Shown: positions 17,046 to 25,010 of the stretch, piece by piece
How positions within the stretch are numbered: position 1 is the stretch's first letter
How the letters are laid out: each line of letters starts with the position of its first letter
The notes under the pieces: generated by a model
What the model saw: the letters and a program-made list of their open reading frames with translations, nothing else
Told to the model about the DNA's origin: nothing
Database searches by the model: none
DNA from: CAZEWZ01 sp964516765
GTDB taxonomy: Bacteria > Bacteroidota > Bacteroidia > Flavobacteriales > UBA7430
DNA: 26,146 bases
Reading direction: 5' to 3'
NCBI GenBank assembly: GCA_964516765.1
Contig: CAZEWZ010000025.1
Location: 1 to 26,146 of the forward strand
Made by a program: the position numbers and the translations under genes

Positions 17046-17972
17046 CTAATTATTCATTTGTGAAAGGTTTTGAACTTTTAATCCCTTTTCTTTTAGCCCT
17101 ATTAATGTTAGTTTCATTGCTTCAAAATTCCATTCTCTTAGTCCTCGTTCAGGCATGTGTATTAAAATAATTGAACCTGGTTTCACTCTTTTAAGAATGT
17201 ATTTTGCAATCCATTTTGGGTCAGGAATAAAAGTGTCATGAGCAAATACATCTGGAAGTACATGAATCATGTCATGTTTTGTTAACACTAATTGCATGTT
17301 TTTACTTAATTTCCCAAAGGGTGCTCGATACCATTTTGAAGCTTTGTTTCGATAATGTGATAAGATTTTTTTAGTAATTAATAAATCGTATTCGAAATCT
17401 TTATTTGAGTATCGATTGTATTTCCAATCAAACATATTGTGGTTTGAAATTTCATGTCCCTCTTTTAATAATATATCCACTTCGGATTTATTGGTATTAA
17501 TACAATGATTTCCAGTGACAAAAAAAGTGGCTTGGGCATTATAGGATTTCAAAAGTTCTCGAACTTCGTCTAGCATGCATCCTTTTGGATTATCCTCACC
17601 ACAAAACCCATCATCTATTGTGAACGCAACTGCATTTTTATCTTTAAAATGAGAAATTGTGGATTTAGGATATATTATTTTTGTCCAAAATCTAAGGCTA
17701 GGTAATGTCATAAGTGTCCATCCAAATTTTCTTAAACCCAATAATGTTTTAGAGATTTCTGATAACTCTTTCGGATCTTTATGTCTACCTAAAATTTGTG
17801 AATGTTTTTTATTGATTTCAACATAATTAGGATTAGTATTAATTTCTTCGATAATACTACTTTGATTTAATTTTTTATTTGCATTAATATCTGTAATTAA
17901 GAAATCAACTTGTGCTAAACTATTTATTGGAAGAAGAAATATTATGAGATATTTAATATTTACATTAATCAT
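17046..17972 (-). CDS. Exported polysaccharide deacetylase (NodB/CE4-like)
   Basis: 308 residues with a signal peptide (YLIIFLLPINSLAQVD). Residues about 113-300 are a NodB-homology domain. Motif 1 is TIDDG (D120, D121), motif 3 is YRAPFG (R216), and motif 5 is IILIHMPER (H272). Motif 2, normally HxxxH, reads NHNMFD: H178 is kept but the second metal-binding His is Asp182. CE4 enzymes remove acetyl groups from chitin, peptidoglycan or other polysaccharides using a metal. An Asp substitution could keep metal binding or alter specificity. About 90 residues ahead of the domain are of unknown role. It lies convergent to the GH16 operon and between two repeat elements that face the opposite way to it. 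Confidence 0.88.
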   Translation of the reverse strand: MINVNIKYLIIFLLPINSLAQVDFLITDINANKKLNQSSIIEEINTNPNYVEINKKHSQILGRHKDPKELSEISKTLLGLRKFGWTLMTLPSLRFWTKIIYPKSTISHFKDKNAVAFTIDDGFCGEDNPKGCMLDEVRELLKSYNAQATFFVTGNHCINTNKSEVDILLKEGHEISNHNMFDWKYNRYSNKDFEYDLLITKKILSHYRNKASKWYRAPFGKLSKNMQLVLTKHDMIHVLPDVFAHDTFIPDPKWIAKYILKRVKPGSIILIHMPERGLREWNFEAMKLTLIGLKEKGLKVQNLSQMNN

Positions 17973-18061
17973 ATTTTAGATATTAAAAAGTTCTATGAAT
18001 TTTGTCTTAAAATTTAGATAATATTTCTCTCTCCTATACACATATTAAGTTTTTAATTTTC

Positions 18062-18170
18062 TAAATTTATTTAAATCTATCCAATAGCGGTTAAAACCAG
18101 AACCAACAAGGGGGTTCTTATAGGATAGATTATTTTTAAAAATTAATCGCCTTTTTATTCGCTATATTTG
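18062..18170 (+). repeat. Intergenic repeat element, copy E5
   Basis: The core is AATAGCGGTTAAAACC. The terminator stem has changed on both sides together (GATTA / TAATC in place of GTTA-type arms), so pairing is kept. A TATATTTG -7 box at 18163-18170 drives the gene at 18195. It lies between two divergent genes, so no upstream + strand transcript needs terminating here. Confidence 0.85.
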
Positions 18171-18194
18171 AATCTTTCTAATTTAGACAAGTTG

Positions 18195-19400
18195 ATGAAA
18201 AAGATACTTCACATACTATTGTTTTCGCCATTACTAGGTTTTGCTCAGGGCCAAGTTGATTGTTCTTTGTTGTCAGTTACCGATGTTATTATTCAAAATG
18301 ATTCTATCACTTTTGAAATACTTAACTCTGATACAATGGATACCCATTACCCATATGTTTCATATACTTTAGATGCGAATGGAGATACCATACAAAAAGG
18401 GTATCTCAATTATTATATGACTTTTGCTGGAACATCTTCTTTTTATTATTACACAAACTTTAGCCCAAGTTTTGTAATGGATTCCTTGACAGAATTTAAT
18501 GTTAATTATCCTTTATCCATCTTCTTTACATACTCTAATTTGACAGGAGAAAACTATGGAGACTATACTTGTGAATTATACTATAATCCTCAAAATAATT
18601 CCTCATCCTGTGAAGCAAATTTAATAGAAGGGTGCACTTCTATTGGAGTATGGGATCCTGTATGTGGCTGTGATGGAGAAACTTATTCAAATTCTGGCGA
18701 TGCTGCATGTCATAGCATTTATGAATACACAAGTGGGGAATGTATTGAGACTATATATGGTTGCACTAATCCAATCAATCAATTTAATTATGATCCCTCA
18801 GCAACAGTCGATGATGGTTCTTGTTTCCCTTTTGTATTTGGATGTACAAACATTATGGCAAACAATTATGATATTGAAGCTAATATAGATGACGGATCAT
18901 GTGAATGGTTAGACTGTGAGGGCGAATTAAGTTATACATCATTAAATAATCTTGTTGAAGATAGTGTATGCCATAGCAATTTGTATTGTGATGTTTATGA
19001 TTGGGATGGAGGTGATTGTGTCTTTGATTGTAATGATGATTTCATGACACTTTGGGACATAGATACTTATTTTTACAATGGTCAGTGTGATCAAATTTTA
19101 AATTGCATGGTTTATAATTTTGACAATGAATCTTGTATTGAAGGTCCTAATGCTGAATGTGGAGGTATTTCAATTACAATTAATAATGGATGGAATATGA
19201 TTGGTTTTTCTTGTAGCGAAAATACAGATGCAATTGAAGCTTTTTATTCCATTCAAGAGAAAATTATCATCGCTAAAGATGCTTCAGGGAACGCTTATTT
19301 ACCAAGTTTTAATTTTAATGGAATTGGTGATTTAGAGAGGGGCTATGGATATCTATTAAAAGTGACAGATGAAATAAATAACTATAACATTTGTGAATAA
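18195..19400 (+). CDS. Secreted Cys-rich protein with Kazal-like and Notch-like repeats
   Basis: 401 residues from ATG at 18195. The frame can be extended to a TTG at 18168, but that codon lies inside the -7 box TATATTTG, so it cannot be the start. A signal peptide (ILLFSPLLGFAQGQ) is followed by an N-terminal beta domain. A Kazal-like segment lies near 140-182 (WDPVCGCDGETYSNSGDAAC). Two Cys repeats follow (YGCTNPINQFNY and FGCTNIMANNYD, each ending DDGSC). A Lin12/Notch-like repeat is near 240-275 (CDVYDWDGGDC). The C-terminal module starts GWNMIGFSC and ends IGDLERGYGYLLKV. No sorting tail is present, as in the GH16 protein that ends with the same module. Kazal domains inhibit serine proteases; that role is unproven here. 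Confidence 0.82.
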   Translation: MKKILHILLFSPLLGFAQGQVDCSLLSVTDVIIQNDSITFEILNSDTMDTHYPYVSYTLDANGDTIQKGYLNYYMTFAGTSSFYYYTNFSPSFVMDSLTEFNVNYPLSIFFTYSNLTGENYGDYTCELYYNPQNNSSSCEANLIEGCTSIGVWDPVCGCDGETYSNSGDAACHSIYEYTSGECIETIYGCTNPINQFNYDPSATVDDGSCFPFVFGCTNIMANNYDIEANIDDGSCEWLDCEGELSYTSLNNLVEDSVCHSNLYCDVYDWDGGDCVFDCNDDFMTLWDIDTYFYNGQCDQILNCMVYNFDNESCIEGPNAECGGISITINNGWNMIGFSCSENTDAIEAFYSIQEKIIIAKDASGNAYLPSFNFNGIGDLERGYGYLLKVTDEINNYNICE

Positions 19401-19448
19401 TTTACCATTAAGAAAATATCTTTAGAAAGATTAGCTTTTCCGTTCTCT

Positions 19449-19535
19449 AAACTTTTCAAGTCCTTCCAAGAGCGTTTCGAATGGACAAATAATAAGGAGA
19501 GTATCATAGATTAAGATATAGTTTATTTTTGATTC
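19449..19535 (+). repeat. Intergenic repeat element, copy E6 (decayed)
   Basis: The head TAAACTTTTCAAGTCCTTCC and the core AGAGCGTTTCGAA are recognisable, but the terminator hairpin has been lost (ATAGATTAAGATATAG). No promoter box follows directly. Confidence 0.65.
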
Positions 19536-19639
19536 TCTCAGAAAAATTATTTACTGAACAGAGTTTATAATTTACAAACAATTAAATTTGAAAAAGACCA
19601 AAAATTCCTTTTAACTAACTCTTTTAAAAAAAAAGTAAT

Positions 19640-19647
19640 TATATTTG
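19640..19647 (+). promoter_or_regulatory. -7 promoter box TATATTTG
   Basis: It matches TAnnTTTG 36 bases before the ATG at 19684. It is separate from the decayed repeat element, with about 100 A/T-rich bases between them. Confidence 0.65.
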
Positions 19648-19683
19648 GGATATACTTGTAACTTACTCTAAAATAAATTTGAT

Positions 19684-20415
19684 ATGAAAATGTTTACTTT
19701 AATTGCTTCACTTCTAATAAGCGTGGGACTTTATGCTCAGACAGCAGACCTAAGCCCTTATCAAAAGAAAACAATGAAGACAGAGCGCTTCGCTCGACCT
19801 GTGAATACAGGAATAAACCATACTTTACTTATTCTAGGATCAGCCTGGGAAATATCTCCAGAGATAGGTGATGAGATTGCAGTATACGATTCAGACAGAA
19901 ACCTAGTATCTTCAGTTGCATGGAGACCCGAACAAGAAGGCCATTCAGGAATGGCAATATGGGGAGATGATGAGCTTACTCAAGAAAAAGAAGGAATGTT
20001 GTCAGGAGAGACTTTTAGCATTGTTTTATTTGATAAGTCAGAAGACATGATTACTGAGTTAAAAGTAAATCAATGGGAAAAAGGTGATAATGTGTTTTCA
20101 AAAGATGGACTAAGTGTAATTAGTTCTATCACAACATCAATTATAGTTCCTCAAGAATTAGAATTATTTCAGAATGTACCAAATCCAGTTGTGGATAATA
20201 CAAGCATAAGTTTTTATCTTCCAAAGGATGGGGATGTAAGACTAACTGTATCTAATACATTAGGTCAGGAAATTATGACTTTAACAAGTGATGACTACAC
20301 TAAAGGAATGCATAGTATCCAAATGGATGCAAATGCAATGTCTACAGGGGTCTACTTCTACAAGCTAGAGGCAAATAACAAGAGCATCACAAAACAACTA
20401 ACATTAATAAAATAA
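19684..20415 (+). CDS. Secreted T9SS type A cargo protein
   Basis: 243 residues with a signal peptide (LIASLLISVGLYAQTA). Residues about 35-155 form one beta domain (NTGINHTLLILG, then IGDEIAVYDSDRNLVSS, then FSIVLFDKS). Similar domains occur beside sorting tails in many flavobacterial proteins, without an assigned function. Residues about 160-243 are a textbook T9SS type A sorting domain: LFQNVPNPVVDNTSISFYL, LTVSNTLGQEI, GVYFYKLEANNKSITKQLTL. It contrasts with the short sorting tails of most proteins here. It has its own promoter and is probably monocistronic. Confidence 0.88.
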   Translation: MKMFTLIASLLISVGLYAQTADLSPYQKKTMKTERFARPVNTGINHTLLILGSAWEISPEIGDEIAVYDSDRNLVSSVAWRPEQEGHSGMAIWGDDELTQEKEGMLSGETFSIVLFDKSEDMITELKVNQWEKGDNVFSKDGLSVISSITTSIIVPQELELFQNVPNPVVDNTSISFYLPKDGDVRLTVSNTLGQEIMTLTSDDYTKGMHSIQMDANAMSTGVYFYKLEANNKSITKQLTLIK

Positions 20416-20561
20416 CACCTTATAGATATTAAATAAGATGAAATACTTTACATAAAAGTTTTTTCGATTATTTAATACTTTACATATTTAACTAAAGCGG
20501 CATTGCGATTGAATTTGAAATAAATAACAAGCCACTCTAGTAGGATGTTTTTTTTATTTCC

Positions 20562-20657
20562 AAAATCCTTCAAATATCTCCAATAGCGGTTCGCACTATA
20601 ATCGACATGGGGAAACTTAAAGGTCAAGTTATTTTTAAAATAACTTGACCTTTTTTT
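20562..20657 (+). repeat. Intergenic repeat element, copy E7
   Basis: The core is AATAGCGGTTCGCAC. The first hairpin shifts to CGGTT / AATCG (one G-U). The terminator stem AGGTCAAGTTA / TAACTTGACCT is perfect with seven T. No -7 box follows, in keeping with the next gene being on the minus strand and convergent. A weaker, possibly older copy may lie just upstream (about 20490-20560, AAAGCGGCATTGCGATTG). Confidence 0.9.
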
Positions 20658-20694
20658 AAGCAACTGTTTAGATTATGGATGTAAATCTACAATT

Positions 20695-21126
20695 CTATGT
20701 TCTAGTAGTTTTTGCTTGGTATCTTTTTATTACTAACTCTTGTAATTCATCTTTATCATTTACCTCAAGATTAAGTTCATTTAAAATGTCATCATTCATG
20801 GGCTTAATATTGTAATGAGTCCATAACGCTAATTCAATTATAATTGGAGTTAATGTTAAACCTTTTTTGGTTAAAATATAGATATTTGTTTTCTTATTAG
20901 TAGGGTGTTTCAATTTATCAATTAATCCAATTCTTTCCATTTTTTTTAATCTCCCGGATAAAATATTAGGGGCAATAACTTCATCACTTTCATAAAAAGC
21001 TTTAAATGTATTTTTATGTTCAAGCAACATCTGCTTCACTATTACTAGTGTCCATTTATCTCCAACAATATCAAGTGCTGAAGTTACAGGGCAATCACAT
21101 CGAAAAAGATTACTTAAAAAGGACAT
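20695..21126 (-). CDS. HxlR-family transcriptional regulator
   Basis: 143 residues. The N-terminal CDCPVTSALDIVGDKWTLVI is the signature of HxlR/MarR-like winged-helix regulators, including the conserved Cys that in HypR/YodB-type members senses electrophiles or oxidants. The winged-helix core continues through ILSGRLKKMERIGLIDK and YILTKKGLTLTPIIIELALW. It is divergent from an SDR oxidoreductase gene across 103 bases that contain a strong inverted repeat. It probably represses itself and that gene, relieving repression under reactive-compound stress. Confidence 0.93.
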   Translation of the reverse strand: MSFLSNLFRCDCPVTSALDIVGDKWTLVIVKQMLLEHKNTFKAFYESDEVIAPNILSGRLKKMERIGLIDKLKHPTNKKTNIYILTKKGLTLTPIIIELALWTHYNIKPMNDDILNELNLEVNDKDELQELVIKRYQAKTTRT

Positions 21127-21146
21127 ATTTTGTTAAAACACAATTT

Positions 21147-21177
21147 TTACTATTAAAACAATAGTAATTTTACTATT
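21147..21177. promoter_or_regulatory. Operator-like triple half-site between hxlR-type regulator and SDR gene
   Basis: Three half-sites alternate in orientation: TTACTATT (21147-21154), AATAGTAA (21160-21167), TTACTATT (21170-21177). The last two form a perfect 8-bp inverted repeat with a 2-base centre, and the first two form another with a 5-base spacer. TATTTTTG (21174-21181), a TAnnTTTG -7 box for the SDR gene, overlaps the third half-site. A bound dimer would block it. Confidence 0.75.
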
Positions 21178-21229
21178 TTTGCTATCTAATCAAAAGTAAT
21201 ATTTAATTTTTTGCAAATAAAATAAACCA

Positions 21230-22249
21230 ATGAAAGAAAACAAAAAAGTTTTATTAACTGGAATTTCAGGCTATATAGGAAATCACTGTGCAGTAGAATT
21301 ATTAAAGAATGGTTATTCTGTTCGAGGCTCAGTAAGAAGTCTTTCCAAGTCCAAACAAGTTACTCAAGTTATCAAAAATGAAATTGATCCTAAAAACAAT
21401 TTGGAGTTCTGTGAGTTAGATCTCCTTAACGATTCTGGGTGGGATGAAGCAATGAAAGGATGCGAGTATGTTTTGCATGTTGCCTCCCCCTTTATTAATG
21501 TAGAACCAAAAGATGAAAATGAATACATTAAACCTGCAGTCGAAGGGACAATGAGAGCACTAAAAGCGGCTAAAAAAGCAGGGGTTAAACGGGTAGTTCT
21601 AACCTCATCAATAGTATCAATGTTGGGTAACGCAAATAAATCTATTGACATTGATTTCAATTCGTGGACAAATGTAAATGCTAAAAATGTGTCTGCTTAT
21701 GCAAAGAGTAAAACATTAGCAGAAAAATCTGCTTGGGATTTTATTAAATCTCAAAATTCAGATGCTCCAATGGAGCTTACCGTTATTAACCCAGGGCCTG
21801 TTTTTGGCCCCACACTTTCAGGTAATTTAGATGGCGCCTCTATGGGAATGTTTAAACAAATGATGACTGGAGAAATGCCAATGGTTGCCCAATGTGCTAT
21901 TAATATGTCTGATGTTAGAGATATAGCTAAAATTCATGTTTCAGCATTAGAAAACCCAAAGGCAAATGGTAAAAGATTTATTGTTACAACTAAAAATCCT
22001 TACAAATTTCTAGAAGTAGCCCAAATATTAAAATCTAATGGATACGAAAAAGTGAGTACTAAGTTGGCCCCTAATTTTTTGTTAAAATTTATGGGTAATT
22101 TCAGTAGAGAAGCTAGAAGTATGAGAGCATTTATTGGAAACACCTACAATGGAGATATTTCTTCAACTATGAGTATATTTAATTGGAAGCCAATTAGTTT
22201 TGAAAAGACTGTTATAGATACCGCTAAGTCTATAGATTCATTCCTCTAA
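21230..22249 (+). CDS. NAD(P)-dependent extended SDR reductase/epimerase-like enzyme
   Basis: 339 residues, cytoplasmic. The N-terminal Rossmann motif is LLTGISGYIGNHCAVELL (GxxGxxG). VLHVASPF and the catalytic YAKSK (the Tyr-Lys pair) follow, then NPGPVFGPTLS and DVRDIAKIHVSAL. This set fits the dihydroflavonol-4-reductase/aldehyde-reductase branch of extended SDRs. Such bacterial enzymes commonly reduce reactive aldehydes or ketones. Divergence from an HxlR regulator points to a carbonyl or electrophile stress response rather than sugar metabolism. Its TAA stop is also the first bases of a repeat element. Confidence 0.9.
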   Translation: MKENKKVLLTGISGYIGNHCAVELLKNGYSVRGSVRSLSKSKQVTQVIKNEIDPKNNLEFCELDLLNDSGWDEAMKGCEYVLHVASPFINVEPKDENEYIKPAVEGTMRALKAAKKAGVKRVVLTSSIVSMLGNANKSIDIDFNSWTNVNAKNVSAYAKSKTLAEKSAWDFIKSQNSDAPMELTVINPGPVFGPTLSGNLDGASMGMFKQMMTGEMPMVAQCAINMSDVRDIAKIHVSALENPKANGKRFIVTTKNPYKFLEVAQILKSNGYEKVSTKLAPNFLLKFMGNFSREARSMRAFIGNTYNGDISSTMSIFNWKPISFEKTVIDTAKSIDSFL

Positions 22250-22344
22250 ACTTCTTCAAATACCTCCAAAAGCGGTTCGAACTAGAATCGAAATGAGGAA
22301 ACTTAAAGGTCAAGTTATTTTTAAAAATAACTTGACCTTTTTTT
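22247..22344 (+). repeat. Intergenic repeat element, copy E8 (near consensus)
   Basis: It starts with the upstream gene's stop TAA. The core is AAAAGCGGTTCGAAC. The first hairpin is CGGTTC / GAATCG (one G-U), and the terminator stem is a perfect AGGTCAAGTTATTTTT / AAAAATAACTTGACCT with seven T. The next gene is convergent, and no promoter box follows. Confidence 0.92.
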
Positions 22345-22365
22345 GCACATAAATTTTTAAGGAAT

Positions 22366-24516
22366 CTATTGTAAAATTATTTTTTTTGTGTCTGTTGATT
22401 TATCAGTAACAATTTTAATGTAATAAATTCCTTTTGAAAATTCATTGAGTTTGATTTCAGAAATTCCAACATCTATTTTACTTTCTTTGATTTTAGTTCC
22501 TTCATTATTATACAAATAGATAACAGATTTTTCTTCAACAAAAATTTTTATGAAAGACTCCGTTGGATTTGGAAATAATTGAACAATGTTTTGAAAACTT
22601 GAATCATCTATATTAAGAACAATAGAACTTTCATTGCCAGCATATTTTCCTATTTCACTATCCATAAGTTGATTTTCTTTTACTTCTAAAAATCCGGGGA
22701 TATCATTAATATTTCCTCTCCAAGCTCCCACAAGAAGAATATGTTGATCAAAAGTAGGATTTGGATTAATTGAGGAGGTAACAATTTGTTTATGAGCATG
22801 ATAATGATATCCAAACGCATCACCATGGTCGTGTCCTCCAAATTCATCAAGTTCGTTATCGCTTCCTTCCATTGAAGAATAAGTAACTTCGTACTTGCCA
22901 AATAAAGCAATACCATCGTAAGATATTCCTATTACTGGCGGATGGTCATTATCATGGTAGTCAGAAAGATTATATAGGTTAATTCCATTTCCATTAAAAG
23001 CATGGCCGTCTGCGTGATAGTGTAACTCTAGTCCTCCACCTACATGAATTCCTGAACTTGTAACTTCTGCATCTTCTACCGCAAAACGTAAGTTATTATT
23101 TTTTGCAGGATAAATAGTTACCCCATCCACAGCTACTCCAATAGATGCCAAGCCAGTATAATTGTACACATCTTTTGTGGTAGTAGTTTCATGCGAGCTA
23201 TCATAATCTGAGGCTAAGTCCCCATATTGGCTTAAGTCATTCTCTAATAAAGTAGAAATTAGCCCATAATCTTTCAAAGGAATTTTTATTAAAAACTCAC
23301 CTAACTTACCATTTCTAGTTACTGTAGATTCAGCATAGCCTAATCCTGGAACAGCACCTGGAGGTCTATTTATATCTAATAATAGATTAGGCCTTGTTGA
23401 ACTTGCGTGAGATGCAATCACCATAAACGGATGAAAATCACCATCCTCATCAGATTCATTTGTAAAATAAACATGTTCGATTGTATTATTTCCTAATCTA
23501 GCATTATAAACATCAGAGCTATTGATGGTATGTGATAGCATGTTTTCTCTTAAAGCCAGATAAAATTCTTTAGGATATCTTAATGATTGCCCATTATTAT
23601 TTAGAGAGCTTTCAATTATATCTATAATTTCTGATGCCACCCCAGAAGAGCTAGAAGAATTACCTAATTGTCCTGAAAGTACTGGAGCAATATTATTTGG
23701 AAGCGTTGTTATTATTTTACTGTCTTCCATAGGTGAAATATTAGAAGGGATGGCAGCAGTTGCATTGGTTTGATAAGAAATATCTAAAGGGTTAAAATCA
23801 GAGCCATCATCAATTTCAATATCTAACAAATCTGTTGCATCAGCTAAAAAGAAATTTGTTGCATCATCGCTAATTGTTGTCCATATTAATGTTCCATTAT
23901 TAATCATTAGATATTTATCTATCCATGATGTTACTTCTTCCACCTCTCCTGAACTTGAGTTATAAGTCCATTTTTCTACCGCTTTAATAGTTGTTGAAGA
24001 TGCATTTTCTGTAAACTGAATTAGCAAATAACCGCTATTTGTTGATTCTGACATATATATAGATCCACCATCAGAAGTAATTACCTCAAAGGAGTCGTTT
24101 GCGTTTATATTATAATAACTGTGATTTAAGGGCTTTAATTTATACAAACCACTTAATTCTGTATATGTTCCGCTACCCCCATTTGAACTATTCTCAAAAT
24201 GTGTATTTTGATCAACTATTTGAAAAATAGCATTTAGAACAGACTTATAAGTAGCTGAAGGTCCAGTTATGGTTGTTATGGGATTGTATTCAATAGACTC
24301 AATATTTGATGACCCAAGAGATACATAATTAGACAATGTAAGTTGATCGAGCATCACTACATATTTTCTGTTTTCAGTATTTGAAAGAGCAGAAGGCGAC
24401 CATGATGTTGAAAAACTATTATTCAAAATCTGATTGAAAGGTTCGGGTCCATAGAAATTAAATTGCGCCATAACTATATAGGGTATGATAGCTAAAAAGG
24501 TGGTAAGTTTATTCAT
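22366..24516 (-). CDS. Secreted YHYH-domain protein with T9SS type A tail
   Basis: 716 residues with a signal peptide (LTTFLAIIPYIVMAQFN). The N-terminal half is Ser/Thr/Asn-rich and mostly beta, with no known family recognised. Residues about 465-575 hold a YHYH domain: GGLELHYHADGHAF, DHPPVIGISYDGIALFGKY, and GGHDHGDAFGYHYHAHK. The clustered His residues suggest metal binding, as proposed for this poorly understood family. The last 75 residues are a type A sorting domain (QLFPNPTESFIKIFV ... KGIYYIKIVTDKSTDTKKIIL). It stands alone between two repeat elements and reads against their direction. No clear -7 box is seen upstream. Confidence 0.87.
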   Translation of the reverse strand: MNKLTTFLAIIPYIVMAQFNFYGPEPFNQILNNSFSTSWSPSALSNTENRKYVVMLDQLTLSNYVSLGSSNIESIEYNPITTITGPSATYKSVLNAIFQIVDQNTHFENSSNGGSGTYTELSGLYKLKPLNHSYYNINANDSFEVITSDGGSIYMSESTNSGYLLIQFTENASSTTIKAVEKWTYNSSSGEVEEVTSWIDKYLMINNGTLIWTTISDDATNFFLADATDLLDIEIDDGSDFNPLDISYQTNATAAIPSNISPMEDSKIITTLPNNIAPVLSGQLGNSSSSSGVASEIIDIIESSLNNNGQSLRYPKEFYLALRENMLSHTINSSDVYNARLGNNTIEHVYFTNESDEDGDFHPFMVIASHASSTRPNLLLDINRPPGAVPGLGYAESTVTRNGKLGEFLIKIPLKDYGLISTLLENDLSQYGDLASDYDSSHETTTTKDVYNYTGLASIGVAVDGVTIYPAKNNNLRFAVEDAEVTSSGIHVGGGLELHYHADGHAFNGNGINLYNLSDYHDNDHPPVIGISYDGIALFGKYEVTYSSMEGSDNELDEFGGHDHGDAFGYHYHAHKQIVTSSINPNPTFDQHILLVGAWRGNINDIPGFLEVKENQLMDSEIGKYAGNESSIVLNIDDSSFQNIVQLFPNPTESFIKIFVEEKSVIYLYNNEGTKIKESKIDVGISEIKLNEFSKGIYYIKIVTDKSTDTKKIILQ

Positions 24517-24609
24517 CTTTATATAGAAATATTATATTTAGAACATAAATAAAGCACATTAAAGACAACTACACAAAAAATAATATATCAACATTTGTGA
24601 TTAAATTTT

Positions 24610-24714
24610 AATTTCTTCAAATCTTTCCAAAAGCGGTTCGAACTAGAACCAACAAGAGGATGCTTACAGGTCAGGTTATTTTTAAAAATAACTTGATCTT
24701 ATATATTATCTTTG
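24610..24714 (+). repeat. Intergenic repeat element, copy E9
   Basis: The core is AAAAGCGGTTCGAAC with a perfect first hairpin (GGTTC GAACTA GAACC). The terminator stem AGGTCAGGTTA / TAACTTGATCT pairs fully, using two G-U pairs. The T-run is weak. A TATCTTTG -7 box (24707-24714) lies 19 bases before the ATG at 24734. It sits between divergent genes. Confidence 0.88.
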
Positions 24715-24733
24715 AATAACAAACACCTTAATA

Positions 24734-24985
24734 ATGAACAAGATACTTTTTATTCTACTTGGATGTTTTTGCTTATTGATGTCATGTGACAAAAATAATA
24801 ATTGCGTCTCAACACCTACTAATGAAAAAAGTATTTGTATCGATTCACTGCTTATTAACGATTCTATTTTTTGTATCGAAATTTATGAACCTGTATGTGG
24901 ATGTGATGGATTTACTTATCCTAATTATTGTTATGCAGCTAGATTTGGAGTCACTTTTTATGTTAAAGGTGAATGTTGTAATTAA
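24734..24985 (+). CDS. Small Kazal-type lipoprotein
   Basis: 83 residues. A lipoprotein signal peptide ends in LLMSC, so Cys18 would be lipidated. The mature part is a single Kazal-like domain (YEPVCGCDGFTYPNYCYAA, then YVKGECC) with the Cys spacing and VCGxDGxTY signature of serine protease inhibitors. The predicted role is protection of the cell surface from proteases, either its own exported ones or those of competitors. It is monocistronic between elements E9 and E10. The lipobox and Kazal core are clear; inhibitory activity is inference. Confidence 0.88.
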   Translation: MNKILFILLGCFCLLMSCDKNNNCVSTPTNEKSICIDSLLINDSIFCIEIYEPVCGCDGFTYPNYCYAARFGVTFYVKGECCN

Positions 24986-25010
24986 TACTTTTGCAGACTA
25001 TATTATTTCC

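Noticed and set aside
20472..20663. 63-residue minus-strand open frame
   Set aside because: It is the reverse reading of repeat element E7 and flanking spacer. Similar partial frames arise from other copies, so it follows from the repeat, not from a gene.
22247..22344. tRNA fragment (GGTTCGAAC looks like a T-loop)
   Set aside because: No acceptor stem, anticodon arm or CCA-adjacent pairing. The T-loop reading leaves its stem unpaired, whereas GGTTC/GAACC-type pairing fits.
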